Assembly: GCF_019880365.1 (NCBI RefSeq) | Contig: NZ_CP082271.1 | Location: 2,728,001 to 2,792,000, forward strand | Direction of reading: 5' to 3' | Origin: Pseudomonas sp. DNDY-54 | GTDB lineage: Bacteria; Pseudomonadota; Gammaproteobacteria; Pseudomonadales; Pseudomonadaceae | Length of the DNA stretch: 64,000 nt | Shown here: piece after piece, positions 9,008 to 17,438 of the stretch | How the letters are laid out: the number at the start of each line of letters is the position of its first letter | How positions within the stretch are numbered: the stretch's first letter is position 1 | Made by a program: the position numbers and the translations under genes | The notes under the pieces: model-generated | Database searches by the model: none | Told to the model about the DNA's origin: nothing | Seen by the model: the letters and a program-made list of their open reading frames with translations, nothing else

Positions 9008-9337
9008 ATGAACACAGCAACTGCAACTCAACGAATCCAGACCACCTGCGCATTAAGCCTCGCCTTACTGGTCAGCGGGACGACAACTGCCGCCCATATG
9101 TTTGATCAGGCCGATAGCGAGTTGTACCGGCACGAGCATCCCGCGCCGGAAACGCCTAGCTGCGGCCACTCACACGGGCCCCAAGTGATCACCTTTGGTC
9201 ACGGCTTTCGACAGACGTCACAACCCTGCGACGCCGCCAATGCGTCCGTGACGATCATGCCACCGGTGAGGCTGGCAAGGCCGCTATCCGGTAGCCAGTA
9301 CATGCGCTCGAGCGACGGCATCCGCTACTCGTTTTAA
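9008..9337 (+). CDS. Small exported hypothetical protein, His/Cys-containing
   Basis: 109 aa, not recognised. A signal peptide (hydrophobic core about residues 14-28, ending TTTAAH) suggests export. The mature part is short and has a histidine-rich patch (YRHEHPAPE, CGHSHG, FGHGF) and two cysteines, which could bind a metal or form a disulfide. It lies 28 nt after a GT4 gene and 23 nt before another small gene, so it is probably part of the polysaccharide operon. No catalytic motif is visible. Confidence 0.6.
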   Translation: MNTATATQRIQTTCALSLALLVSGTTTAAHMFDQADSELYRHEHPAPETPSCGHSHGPQVITFGHGFRQTSQPCDAANASVTIMPPVRLARPLSGSQYMRSSDGIRYSF

Positions 9338-9360
9338 CCCTTTGATCCTTTGGAGGCGCT

Positions 9361-9585
9361 ATGAAACGTGCAGACCAAAACAGGCAAACGCTGACGTACG
9401 CCGACGGCTATTCCTACACTGAAATCTTCAATGCGCCAGAGATACCAGGAGTGCCGAGTGGAAATCGGCTGGTCAGCGTATTCCATGCGTTTTTTACCGA
9501 AGATCGTGATAACGAGAGCGCCTCCGACGCCCCTCGAACGGTACAGCCTATGTCCCAGATCGCGGAGCCTGTCAGCGACGTTTAA
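9361..9585 (+). CDS. Small hypothetical protein of the polysaccharide cluster
   Basis: 74 aa, not recognised; no signal peptide or membrane segment. The reading frame is supported by a strong ribosome binding site (TTGGAGG) 5-6 nt before the ATG and by tight spacing to the small exported-protein gene. The sequence is acidic toward the C-terminus and looks partly disordered. It could be a regulator or accessory subunit of the synthesis machinery, but nothing in the sequence says which. Confidence 0.55.
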   Translation: MKRADQNRQTLTYADGYSYTEIFNAPEIPGVPSGNRLVSVFHAFFTEDRDNESASDAPRTVQPMSQIAEPVSDV

Positions 9586-9707
9586 CAGATAACAGTCCCG
9601 TTACGCCCGTGTGGTGTTGTTTCTGCCGCCGCGGCGCACGCGCAGTATGAAGGTGTGCCACCTCACCTCTTCGCAGCCGTCTCCCTCCTGACATGCCGAG
9701 ATACCTC

Positions 9708-10706
9708 ATGCCCTTGAAAACAACTGTGGTGACGGTCACCTATGGTGACCGGCTGGCCTATCTGCAGCAGCTGGTCGCGCGCGCGATGGCCTTTGACGAG
9801 ATAAGCGACGTGGTGGTGGTCAGCAATGCCTCGCTCGCACCTCTGCGTCAGCTGCTGGACCGCTGGCCGGGTCAGGTCAGCCTGATCGAGCTGCCGGAGA
9901 ATACCGGCTCCGCGAACGGCTATGCCGTGGCGATCGAGGCAGCACTGGCGGGGGGCGCTGATTACATCTGGATGATGGATGATGACAACGCCCCGACGGC
10001 TGCAGCCGTGTCGATCCTGCACCGCGAACTGGCGCGCCTTGCCGACCTGCTCGGCCTGGATCGCGTCGCGGTACTGGGTTACCGCGCGACGCAGCAGGCC
10101 GACATAGCCAATGGCACACCGCTTCGCTACATACTACAGCCGCGCTCAAGCTACTTTGGGTTCCATGTTGCGCATCTGCCCTACAAGCTTTGGCGCCGAG
10201 TGCCGTGGTTCAAGCGTTCCGGCAAGCGACCCCCCAGCATCAGCCTGCCCTTTGCGCCCTACGGGGGCATGCTGGCGCACCGCAGCCTATACCAACGTAT
10301 CGGCTTGCCGCTGAAAGAGCTGGTGCTTTACGTGGACGACACCGAGTACACACGCCGCATTACGGCAAACGGAGGCCGGCTGTTTCTTTTTACCGAAGCA
10401 GTGATCGAGGAGCTCGAGCAATCCTGGAACACTAAGGCACGCACGCGGAATATCTACGAGACCTTTCTTCTCGGCGATTCTGATTTCCGCGCCTACTACG
10501 CGGCGCGCAACCAGGCTTGGTTCGACAAAAACGTCTGGGCCGCTTCGCCCGCCCTGCTTCGCCTCAATCGCACCCTGTTCCTGACGTTGCTGCGAGTGGT
10601 CGCACGCCTGAGCAATTCCCGCGCTCGCCTGACGCTTATCGAGCAGGCTATCCGCGACGGCGAAAGCGGTGCGCTGGGCATGAGCAAGACCTTTCCATTG
10701 CGTTGA
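9708..10706 (+). CDS. Glycosyltransferase family 2 (rhamnosyl/galactofuranosyl-type)
   Basis: GT-A fold enzyme of about 332 aa. It begins PLKTTVVTVTYGDR, has the LPENTGSANGYAVAIEAAL nucleotide-binding segment and the metal-binding WMMDDDN triad, followed by the acceptor-side FAPYGGMLAHR and YVDDTEYTRR motifs seen in GlfT- and rhamnosyltransferase-like GT2 proteins. Two in-frame ATGs (9693 and 9708) are possible; neither has a strong ribosome binding site and 9708 is chosen because the fold begins there. It adds a sugar from a nucleotide donor to the growing repeat unit. Confidence 0.88.
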   Translation: MPLKTTVVTVTYGDRLAYLQQLVARAMAFDEISDVVVVSNASLAPLRQLLDRWPGQVSLIELPENTGSANGYAVAIEAALAGGADYIWMMDDDNAPTAAAVSILHRELARLADLLGLDRVAVLGYRATQQADIANGTPLRYILQPRSSYFGFHVAHLPYKLWRRVPWFKRSGKRPPSISLPFAPYGGMLAHRSLYQRIGLPLKELVLYVDDTEYTRRITANGGRLFLFTEAVIEELEQSWNTKARTRNIYETFLLGDSDFRAYYAARNQAWFDKNVWAASPALLRLNRTLFLTLLRVVARLSNSRARLTLIEQAIRDGESGALGMSKTFPLR

Positions 10707-10750
10707 CCGCTAGCGGCGGCTCGCCCAACGGCTTATCGAGGACAAAGATC

Positions 10751-11821
10751 ATGGATGTCGCATCGGTTCAGCGTGACGCGAACAATTTCGACTTTCTAAG
10801 ATTCTTTGCGGCCTCGGCGGTCGTTTTCGGCCACTGCTATTGGCTGTCCGGAGCCGGGGATGTAGAGCCGGTAAGGCTGTTCACTGGCTCCATGGATACG
10901 GCCGATATTGCCGTGAACCTGTTCTTCGTGATGAGTGGATTTCTGATCGCCGCCTCGTGGATGAACAGCCGCAGCGTGCTGGACTTCGCCGCCAAGCGTG
11001 CGCTGCGCATTTTTCCCGCACTCTGCGTATCGACACTGTTCACCGTGCTGATCGTAGGCCCTCTGGCGACCGCGCTGCCGCTGAAGGACTATCTGCTCAG
11101 CAGCCAGACCCTGCGCTACCTAAGCAACACAGTACTGGTCACGCAGTTCCATCTTCCGGGCGTGTTCACCGACAACCCCTTTCCCGATACGGTCAACGGC
11201 TCGGTGTGGACGCTGCCATATGAGGTGCTGATGTACACGGCTTTGCTGGCGATGGGGCTGCTCAAGGTATTCGGGCGCATCGCCGTGCTCGTTGTGCCCG
11301 GTTCTTTGTTGTTGATTCACTTTCATCTGGCGCCGGCCTTGGGGCTCGAAAGCGACATGCTGCGCAAGTCGACCCGGCTGGGAATGTTCTTCTTCTTCGG
11401 CTCGGCGCTGTACCTGTATCGAAGGAACCTGCCGTGGAATTGGAAAGTCGCATTGAGCATGCTCGCGCTGTCGCTGCTCAGTGCCAGAACGGAGCTGTGG
11501 TTCTACATCCACGTACTGACATTGCCCTACCTGACCATCTACCTGGCACACCTGCCGATTCCGCGGCTGTCCGGCTTCGGCAAGCACGGGGACTTTTCCT
11601 ACGGCATCTATATCTTCAGCTTTCCCGTCCAGCAGTTGCTGATGCACTGGTTCAGTCCGCAGCTCCCGCTCGGGGTATTCATGGCGATCAGCCTTTTAGC
11701 GAGTATTGGCATCGCCGCGCTGTCCTGGCATCTGATCGAGGGGCCGGCCCTGCGGCTGAAGCGCTACCTGCCCGGCGCCCGCAAACACATCGGCCACACG
11801 GAACTCAGCCCCACTCCCTGA
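10751..11821 (+). CDS. Acyltransferase family 3 (O-acetyltransferase-like)
   Basis: 356 aa integral membrane protein of the acyltransferase-3 family, which moves acetyl or similar groups onto cell-surface sugars. The N-terminal helix holds NFDFLRFFAASAVVFGHCYWLSG with the conserved arginine and histidine, followed by FFVMSGFLIAASW; about ten hydrophobic segments follow. ATG 10751 follows a GAGGA ribosome binding site, and a much longer upstream frame is rejected because it overlaps the GT2 gene. It is the last + strand gene of the cluster and probably decorates the polymer. Confidence 0.87.
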   Translation: MDVASVQRDANNFDFLRFFAASAVVFGHCYWLSGAGDVEPVRLFTGSMDTADIAVNLFFVMSGFLIAASWMNSRSVLDFAAKRALRIFPALCVSTLFTVLIVGPLATALPLKDYLLSSQTLRYLSNTVLVTQFHLPGVFTDNPFPDTVNGSVWTLPYEVLMYTALLAMGLLKVFGRIAVLVVPGSLLLIHFHLAPALGLESDMLRKSTRLGMFFFFGSALYLYRRNLPWNWKVALSMLALSLLSARTELWFYIHVLTLPYLTIYLAHLPIPRLSGFGKHGDFSYGIYIFSFPVQQLLMHWFSPQLPLGVFMAISLLASIGIAALSWHLIEGPALRLKRYLPGARKHIGHTELSPTP

Positions 11822-11858
11822 CCGGGCGGCGTTATCGCAACACCGCTGGGCGCCTCGG

Positions 11859-12272
11859 TCATTCAAGGTCGGGCTTGACTGCATTGAGCCCATCACCAAT
11901 GAGTCGTCGGACGGCATTGGTCAACGCATCGAGCCCAGTGCCCTTGGGTAGGAATTCGTCCACAAGATCACGGCCCGGAATCTGCTGAGGCAGCGCGGCG
12001 CTCATCATCAAAATAGGAACGTGATCAAACGCCGGATTTCTACGAATGGCGCGCACCATCTCGAACCCGTTGAGCTCCGGCATCATATAGTCAGTGATGA
12101 TCAGCGCCGGCATCTCTTGCTCAAGCTTGCGCAACCCTTGCGCGCCGTTTGCCGCCTCAGTGACCCGATAGCCTTCATCTTCGAGGATCATCACCATCAG
12201 CTTGCTCAGGCCAAGCTCGTCCTCGACCAGCAGGACAAGCGGCTCCAGCCCGTCCAGGCTTTCCCTAGACAT
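11859..12272 (-). CDS. Single-domain response regulator (CheY-like)
   Basis: 137 aa receiver domain with no output domain. Expected residues are present: acidic pair E17/D18, phosphoacceptor D61 in IITDYMMPE, switch S91 in ILMMSA and K110 in FLPKG. The start lies inside the end of the KaiC-like gene (8-nt overlap) with a GGGGGAG ribosome binding site, so the two are translationally coupled. No histidine kinase is nearby; the partner could be an orphan kinase or the KaiC-like protein itself. KaiC/receiver neighbours are known in some proteobacteria, but their role is poorly understood. Confidence 0.9.
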   Translation of the reverse strand: MSRESLDGLEPLVLLVEDELGLSKLMVMILEDEGYRVTEAANGAQGLRKLEQEMPALIITDYMMPELNGFEMVRAIRRNPAFDHVPILMMSAALPQQIPGRDLVDEFLPKGTGLDALTNAVRRLIGDGLNAVKPDLE

Positions 12273-13752
12273 CCTCTCCCCCTGATGGCGGTTGTCGGTG
12301 TGCCCGACCTACCACTATCCCCTCTGTGCGCTGCATGCGCCCACCGAGCTGGAAGCCCTCCGAACCCAAAGTGAACTCATAGACGTAGGGCTCGAAGTCG
12401 CTTTCTCGCATTTTCAGGATGGCCAGGGTTCGATAGAGCCGCGACTCAAGTTCGGCGTAACGCAACAGCACGATATTTTCCGCAATGGCCGATACGGCAG
12501 GAAACTGCAGGCCGTTGTCACCGCCGACGATTTCGGCCAGTTCGGCGCTAAACACCGTGGTCACCCCGTGGCAACGGAGAATAGCGGTCAGCGTGCTGAA
12601 AAAACGACCGAGCCGTTGGGTATTAATCGCAGCCTGTTTGAACGCATCCACGCCGTCGATGAACAGCCGCTTCACACCGCGACGATGTACGGCTTCGAGA
12701 ATGTCCTCGGCCAGTTCGTCTTGCAGCAGCTCGGTCGGTGCGCGGTGGATGATTTCGACCACGCCGCTATCAATTAGCGATTCAAGCTCAAGCCCCAGCG
12801 TACTGGCACGACGGCGTAGCCGATGGGCATCTTCGTAGAAGCCGAAGACGAGGCCCGGCTCGTCGTCGCTGCTCTGGCAGATGAAGCTGAGCCCCAGCGT
12901 CGTCTTGCCGACGCCGGTAGGCCCTACCAGCAAGGTCGTCGATGAATACGGGATGCCGCCGCGGATGATCTGATCCAGACCTGCAACGCCTGTGCTCAAC
13001 CGTTGATCGCGCATCGGCGCGGAGGCTTGATCCGCCGTAACCGCTTCCAACCGTGGAAAGACTCGAAAGCCGTCGCTGGTGATCGACGTCATGTGCCGGC
13101 CAGAGATGAAATCGCTCCCCCTGAACTTGCGCACCTGCAGGTAGCGATAGGTGCGGAAACGGTCATCTTCGCTGCCCAGGTTCAGCCAGCCGTCGACCAT
13201 TGTGAATTCCGGGCTGCCGGAATCCCGCTTGCTGTTGGTCAGCAGCAAGATGGTGCAGCCAACAACATCGGCATAGACGGACAGGTCGTTGATGAATTCG
13301 CGAAAAACACGCTCCGAGGCTGCGTTTTCCTCTAGCGCAAACAGGCCATCGATCACGATCAACGAAGCCTTATGGCGCTTTCCGTTTCGCGTGAGGTAGC
13401 GAAGGATGCCTTCCAGTCCATCCGACCGAAGAATATCGAACGCACTTTCATAGATCACCGATGTTCCCGCCTGCCGGTTATCCATGAAGGACATGTTCTG
13501 CAGATGCCGCAGCAGGCGGTGGTGAGTTTCTGCGAGCAGCGTTACATACAATGAACACTCACCGCGGGCCGCCCAGCTGTAGCAGATCTGGTTCGCAAGG
13601 ATTGTCTTTCCTTCGCCCGGCCCACCCTGAACGATGTACACCGCTCGGGGCAGAAGCCCGCCCTTGAGGACAGCGTCCAACCCCGGCACACCCGTCGGAA
13701 CATGGGCCGGCGCCGTTTGCGAGGAGAGAGTGGTATCGGTCACAGCAGCCAT
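12265..13752 (-). CDS. Two-domain KaiC-like ATPase
   Basis: 495 aa with two RecA-like KaiC domains. Domain 1 (about 15-245) has Walker A GGPGEGKT and Walker B ASLIVIDGL; domain 2 (about 255-485) has Walker A GPTGVGKT and Walker B KRLFIDGVD. In cyanobacterial KaiC each domain has paired catalytic glutamates; by eye these are AE in domain 1 (LLAETHH) and ED in domain 2 (FYEDAHR). The autophosphorylation Ser-Thr pair of domain 2 aligns with VSAIAENI, so Ser is kept and Thr is Ala. No kaiA or kaiB is present. It is divergent from a diguanylate cyclase gene. A signalling or stress ATPase is likely rather than a clock. Confidence 0.9.
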   Translation of the reverse strand: MAAVTDTTLSSQTAPAHVPTGVPGLDAVLKGGLLPRAVYIVQGGPGEGKTILANQICYSWAARGECSLYVTLLAETHHRLLRHLQNMSFMDNRQAGTSVIYESAFDILRSDGLEGILRYLTRNGKRHKASLIVIDGLFALEENAASERVFREFINDLSVYADVVGCTILLLTNSKRDSGSPEFTMVDGWLNLGSEDDRFRTYRYLQVRKFRGSDFISGRHMTSITSDGFRVFPRLEAVTADQASAPMRDQRLSTGVAGLDQIIRGGIPYSSTTLLVGPTGVGKTTLGLSFICQSSDDEPGLVFGFYEDAHRLRRRASTLGLELESLIDSGVVEIIHRAPTELLQDELAEDILEAVHRRGVKRLFIDGVDAFKQAAINTQRLGRFFSTLTAILRCHGVTTVFSAELAEIVGGDNGLQFPAVSAIAENIVLLRYAELESRLYRTLAILKMRESDFEPYVYEFTLGSEGFQLGGRMQRTEGIVVGRAHRQPPSGGEDV

Positions 13753-13986
13753 CCGTTCTGATCAATGCAGCCATGCTAGCAAACGGACCGCATTGTTTCG
13801 TTGCATTGCGTGTAGGTTGGTCACCGTGAATGTTCAGGCGTTCGACGTGCATCCATCGATTGGTTCAACTAATGGGAGCCAATGCGCATCTCACCGCTCT
13901 GGATTTTGGCCGCTGGTCTGGAGCCTTGCGGCTAAACGCCCTACCATGCGCGGCGACTTCATTCCGACGACTAATAAGCATAATTC

Positions 13987-15591
13987 ATGTCTTTTGCCTC
14001 ACTGTTCCGTGTAGACCTACGGCGGCTGATCGTGGTGCTGGCCATTCTCAGCGGGCTGGTTACGCTGAGCATCAGCTTCCATTCGAGCTATCAGGTCCAG
14101 CGCGAGTCGCTGATCAACAGCACGCTCGAGGCCAATCGATCCTATGCAGCCAAGCTTGCCGCCAGCACCGAGACCTTCTTTCTTTCGGTACAGCAGCAGC
14201 TCAGTTACAGCGCCAATCTGCTTGGGCGTGAGTTCAGTGATGAGGAAAGGCTGCGCAGGGAGGTCAACCGGCTCCGCCTGCAGACCAACAGCTTCAATAT
14301 CGTCATGGTTACCGACGCGCAGCGAGTCATACGTGCCGTATCAACGGCCAACAAGGAGTTTGTCGGGCAGCGACTCGATTCGCCCGGCGCGCGCGAAGCA
14401 TTACAGGAACGACGACCGCTGGTCAGTAGCCCTTATGTTTCGGCAATCGGGACGCTGGTGGTTCTGATCTCACAGCCCATCATTGACCAGGACGGGACAT
14501 ACCTCGGTTATATCGGTGGTGTGATCAACCTCAAGGAGCCGAACATTCTCAACAACATGCTCGGCGAGCATTACTACCAGGATGGCTCCTACCTGTACGC
14601 GGTGGACCACAGCCGACGGTTGCTCTACCACCCAGACCCCGAGCGCCTCGGCACCGTGGCCGGAACCAACGCGGTCATCGACAGCGTGATCCGCGGCGAA
14701 TCCGGCAGCCAACGAGTCATCAATAGCCTGGGCCATGACATGCTCGCAGGCTTTGCAGCGGTTCCAACCGCCCGCTGGGGCATCGTCGCGCAACGCCCGA
14801 CCGAGGTGACGCTGCATCCACTCGACGGCTTGATGCTTGAGGTGCTGCGCCAGACCGCGCCCCTCTCATTGCTGACGTTTCTTGGCGTGTGGTGGTTGTC
14901 AGGCTTGATCTCGCGTCCGCTCTGGCAACTGGCCAAGAGCGCAAGCGAGATGGATGCGCCGACCAGCGCCGAGCGCATCCAACGAATCCGCTCCTCGTAT
15001 TACGAAGTTTCTCAGCTCAAGCGCGCCATGCTGCTGGGCATCAGCTTGCTGAATCAGCGGATCGGCAAACTCCACCTCGACGCTCAGACCGACCCGTTGA
15101 CAGGTTTGCACAACCGACGCGGGCTGACACTGGCGCTGGAAGTGCTGCTGGCCGAAGGCAATTCGTTCGCCGTCGTGGCGCTGGATATCGACCACTTCAA
15201 ACGTATTAACGACAGTCACGGTCATGATGTGGGCGATGAGGTGATTCGCCATCTCGCACAGCTGATGAACGCCTGCTCGAGGGAAGTCGACATTCTGTGT
15301 CGAAGCGGTGGCGAGGAGTTTCTGATGCTATTGCCGAACACAGCGCTCGAGCCGGCGGTTACGGTTGCCGAACGCCTGCGCCACTGTGTCGAGCAGGAGC
15401 AATTCGCGCCCGTGGGCCAACTCACCATTTCCCTCGGTATTGCGGTCTGGCCACTACACGCGGACACCATCGATCGCGTGCTCAAACTGGCCGACGGCGC
15501 CTTGTATCTGGCCAAGCAGAATGGCCGCAATCGCCTGGAGGTCGCCGAGCTGGCTCAGCAACCGGCGAACGATTCCAACCCGCGCGATTGA
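13987..15591 (+). CDS. Diguanylate cyclase with periplasmic dCACHE sensor
   Basis: 534 aa membrane sensor that makes cyclic di-GMP. A transmembrane helix (about 12-32), a double CACHE ligand-binding region (about 35-280), a second helix (about 285-310), then a GGDEF domain follow in order. The active site reads SGGEEF (around residue 441) and is preceded by an inhibitory RxxD site (REVD), so product inhibition is expected. The substrate segment DPLTGLHNRRG is intact. Located between the KaiC-like gene and rimO; c-di-GMP commonly controls polysaccharide production, which fits the cluster upstream. The ligand is unknown. Confidence 0.93.
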   Translation: MSFASLFRVDLRRLIVVLAILSGLVTLSISFHSSYQVQRESLINSTLEANRSYAAKLAASTETFFLSVQQQLSYSANLLGREFSDEERLRREVNRLRLQTNSFNIVMVTDAQRVIRAVSTANKEFVGQRLDSPGAREALQERRPLVSSPYVSAIGTLVVLISQPIIDQDGTYLGYIGGVINLKEPNILNNMLGEHYYQDGSYLYAVDHSRRLLYHPDPERLGTVAGTNAVIDSVIRGESGSQRVINSLGHDMLAGFAAVPTARWGIVAQRPTEVTLHPLDGLMLEVLRQTAPLSLLTFLGVWWLSGLISRPLWQLAKSASEMDAPTSAERIQRIRSSYYEVSQLKRAMLLGISLLNQRIGKLHLDAQTDPLTGLHNRRGLTLALEVLLAEGNSFAVVALDIDHFKRINDSHGHDVGDEVIRHLAQLMNACSREVDILCRSGGEEFLMLLPNTALEPAVTVAERLRHCVEQEQFAPVGQLTISLGIAVWPLHADTIDRVLKLADGALYLAKQNGRNRLEVAELAQQPANDSNPRD

Positions 15592-15724
15592 TCGACGTCG
15601 GATATCAGAGCGGACCTACGACGCCCATCGATAGCGGCCGTCACGACGGCCGACATGGCTAAAAAACATCCAGCTCTGTATACTCGCGCGCCTTTTTCCA
15701 TGCGCTGTTCCGAGGACATTGTCG

Positions 15725-17047
15725 ATGAGCAAAACGCCCACAGTCGGGTTCGTATCACTTGGCTGCCCCAAGGCCACGGTGGACTCCGAACGCATCCTGA
15801 CTCAGCTGCGCATGGAGGGTTATCAGATCGTGCCCACCTACCAGGACGCCGACGTGGTGGTGGTCAATACCTGTGGCTTCATCGACAGCGCCAAGGCCGA
15901 ATCCCTGGACGCCATCGGTGAAGCCATCGCTGAAAACGGCAAGGTAATCGTCACTGGCTGCATGGGCGTGGCCGAAGACAGCATCCGCAACGTGCACCCC
16001 AGCGTGCTGGCCGTCACCGGTCCGCAGCAGTACGAGCAGGTGGTCAACGCCGTGCATCAAGTCGTGCCGCCGAACATCGATCACGATCCCTTCGTCGACC
16101 TCGTCCCACCGCAGGGCATCAAGCTGACACCGCGTCACTACGCCTACCTGAAGATTTCAGAAGGCTGCAACCACACCTGCAGTTTCTGCATTATCCCGTC
16201 CATGCGTGGCAAGCTGGTCAGCCGTCCGGTGGGTGACGTGCTCAGCGAAGCTGAGCGTCTGGTAAAGGCCGGCGTGAAAGAGATTCTGGTGATTTCCCAA
16301 GACACCAGCGCCTATGGGGTCGACGTCAAGTACAAGACCGATTTCTGGAACGGTCAGCCGGTCAAGACGCGCATGCTGGAGCTGTGCCAGGCGCTGTCGA
16401 GCATGGGCGTTTGGGTACGTCTGCATTATGTGTATCCCTACCCCAACGTCGATGACGTAATCCCGCTGATGGCCGAAGGCAAGTTGCTGCCTTACCTGGA
16501 TATTCCGTTCCAACACGCCAGCCCGAGAGTGCTCAAGGCGATGAAGCGCCCGGCGTTCGAAGACAAGACGCTGGCGCGGATCAAGAAGTGGCGCGAGATC
16601 TGCCCCCAACTGACGATTCGCTCGACCTTTATCGTCGGCTTCCCCGGCGAAACCGAAGAAGACTTCCAGTATTTGCTCGATTGGCTCACCGAAGCCCAGC
16701 TGGACCGCGTCGGTTGCTTCCAGTATTCGCCGGTCGAAGGCGCACCCGCCGAAGCGATGGACCTCGAGCCGGTACCCGACGACGTCAAGCAGGACCGCTG
16801 GGATCGCTTCATGGCGCATCAACAGGCCATCAGCGCCGCGCGCCTGGAGCGCAAGATCGGCCAGGAAATTGAAGTACTGATCGACGAAGTAGACGAGGAC
16901 GGTGCGATTGGCCGCTCCTATGCCGACGCCCCGGAAATCGACGGCATGGTCTACATCGACAGCGAACAAGCGCTGCAGCCCGGCGACAAGGTCTGGGTCC
17001 GCGTGACCAATGCCGACGAGTATGACCTCTGGGCTGAAACGATCTGA
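15725..17047 (+). CDS. rimO: Ribosomal protein S12 methylthiotransferase RimO
   Basis: 440 aa radical-SAM enzyme that beta-methylthiolates an aspartate of ribosomal protein S12. An N-terminal MTTase domain has the cluster-binding GCPKA, NTCGF and GCMGV cysteines; the radical-SAM CNHTCSFC motif lies in the middle, and a C-terminal TRAM domain ends the protein. The ATG at 15725 is chosen over a TTG six bases earlier because the GAGGA ribosome binding site is then properly spaced. The length equals that of other RimO proteins. It is followed by a strong terminator. Confidence 0.96.
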   Translation: MSKTPTVGFVSLGCPKATVDSERILTQLRMEGYQIVPTYQDADVVVVNTCGFIDSAKAESLDAIGEAIAENGKVIVTGCMGVAEDSIRNVHPSVLAVTGPQQYEQVVNAVHQVVPPNIDHDPFVDLVPPQGIKLTPRHYAYLKISEGCNHTCSFCIIPSMRGKLVSRPVGDVLSEAERLVKAGVKEILVISQDTSAYGVDVKYKTDFWNGQPVKTRMLELCQALSSMGVWVRLHYVYPYPNVDDVIPLMAEGKLLPYLDIPFQHASPRVLKAMKRPAFEDKTLARIKKWREICPQLTIRSTFIVGFPGETEEDFQYLLDWLTEAQLDRVGCFQYSPVEGAPAEAMDLEPVPDDVKQDRWDRFMAHQQAISAARLERKIGQEIEVLIDEVDEDGAIGRSYADAPEIDGMVYIDSEQALQPGDKVWVRVTNADEYDLWAETI

Positions 17048-17071
17048 TCGGCACCAGCCGCTGCTTTGAAT

Positions 17072-17096
17072 AGCCCCGCCTCAGCGGGGCTTTTTT
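17072..17096 (+). terminator. Intrinsic terminator of rimO
   Basis: Perfect 8-bp stem AGCCCCGC / GCGGGGCT with a 4-nt loop, followed by TTTTTT. It starts 24 nt after the rimO stop. The 260 bases that follow, up to the tsx promoter, hold no gene I can support. Confidence 0.92.
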
Positions 17097-17357
17097 GTGG
17101 CCACGCGGGGCTGCAAATGGGGAACCGCTGCAGCTCGATCGATCTGCCGCAAACCAGGTTTGGCGAGAGTGCCCGCCAGCTACTGTGCTGAGCGGCTGTG
17201 TCGTGGTTGCATCAAGATCGGGCACTGGCGGTACGGTCAGGTTTTTTCTGGAGCAGGTCTGCCCAGCGCCGTCTCGCGAAACCGATCCCACGCGCAACAC
17301 AGGTATATAACTCGTTGATTACGTTATGTTTTATACAGCCTCTCTATGCCACATCAA

Positions 17358-17374
17358 TTGGCGCAGCTCTTGCT
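17358..17374 (+). promoter_or_regulatory. Sigma-54 (RpoN) type promoter of tsx-like gene
   Basis: TTGGCGCAGCTCTTGCT matches the sigma-54 consensus (TGGCAC-N5-TTGCW) with GG at 17360-61 and GC at 17372-73, exactly 10 bases between them. The expected start is near 17384, leaving a leader of about 55 nt before the porin ATG. The same GG-N10-GC pattern occurs upstream of the nucleoside ABC ATPase and BMP genes. Confidence 0.6.
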
Positions 17375-17388
17375 TGGGTCTGGCGTAT

Positions 17389-17404
17389 CTGACCACTCGG
17401 CCAG
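17389..17404 (+). promoter_or_regulatory. RutR-box-like palindrome, candidate operator
   Basis: CTGACCACTCGGCCAG is an imperfect palindrome (CTGRCC / GGYCAG halves) close to the RutR box TTGACCANNTGGTCAA. It lies just after the predicted sigma-54 start and 35 nt before the tsx ATG. Related 16-mers occur at 20825 and 25983. A RutR-like regulator gene follows downstream. Confidence 0.4.
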
Positions 17405-17438
17405 GAAAGCAAGCACACCCCTAAGCAAGGAGCTCTAC

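Noticed and set aside
10517..10750. N-terminal extension of the acyltransferase gene
   Set aside because: It overlaps the GT2 gene, is not hydrophobic and is not family-like; ATG 10751 has a ribosome binding site.
13905..13940. Sigma-54-like TGGTCTGG...TTGC before the diguanylate cyclase gene
   Set aside because: The GG-to-GC gap is 11 bases rather than 10, so it breaks the defining spacing.
17389..17404. Second sigma-54 promoter at the tsx palindrome
   Set aside because: The GG there is not followed by GC at 10 bases; the real match is at 17358.
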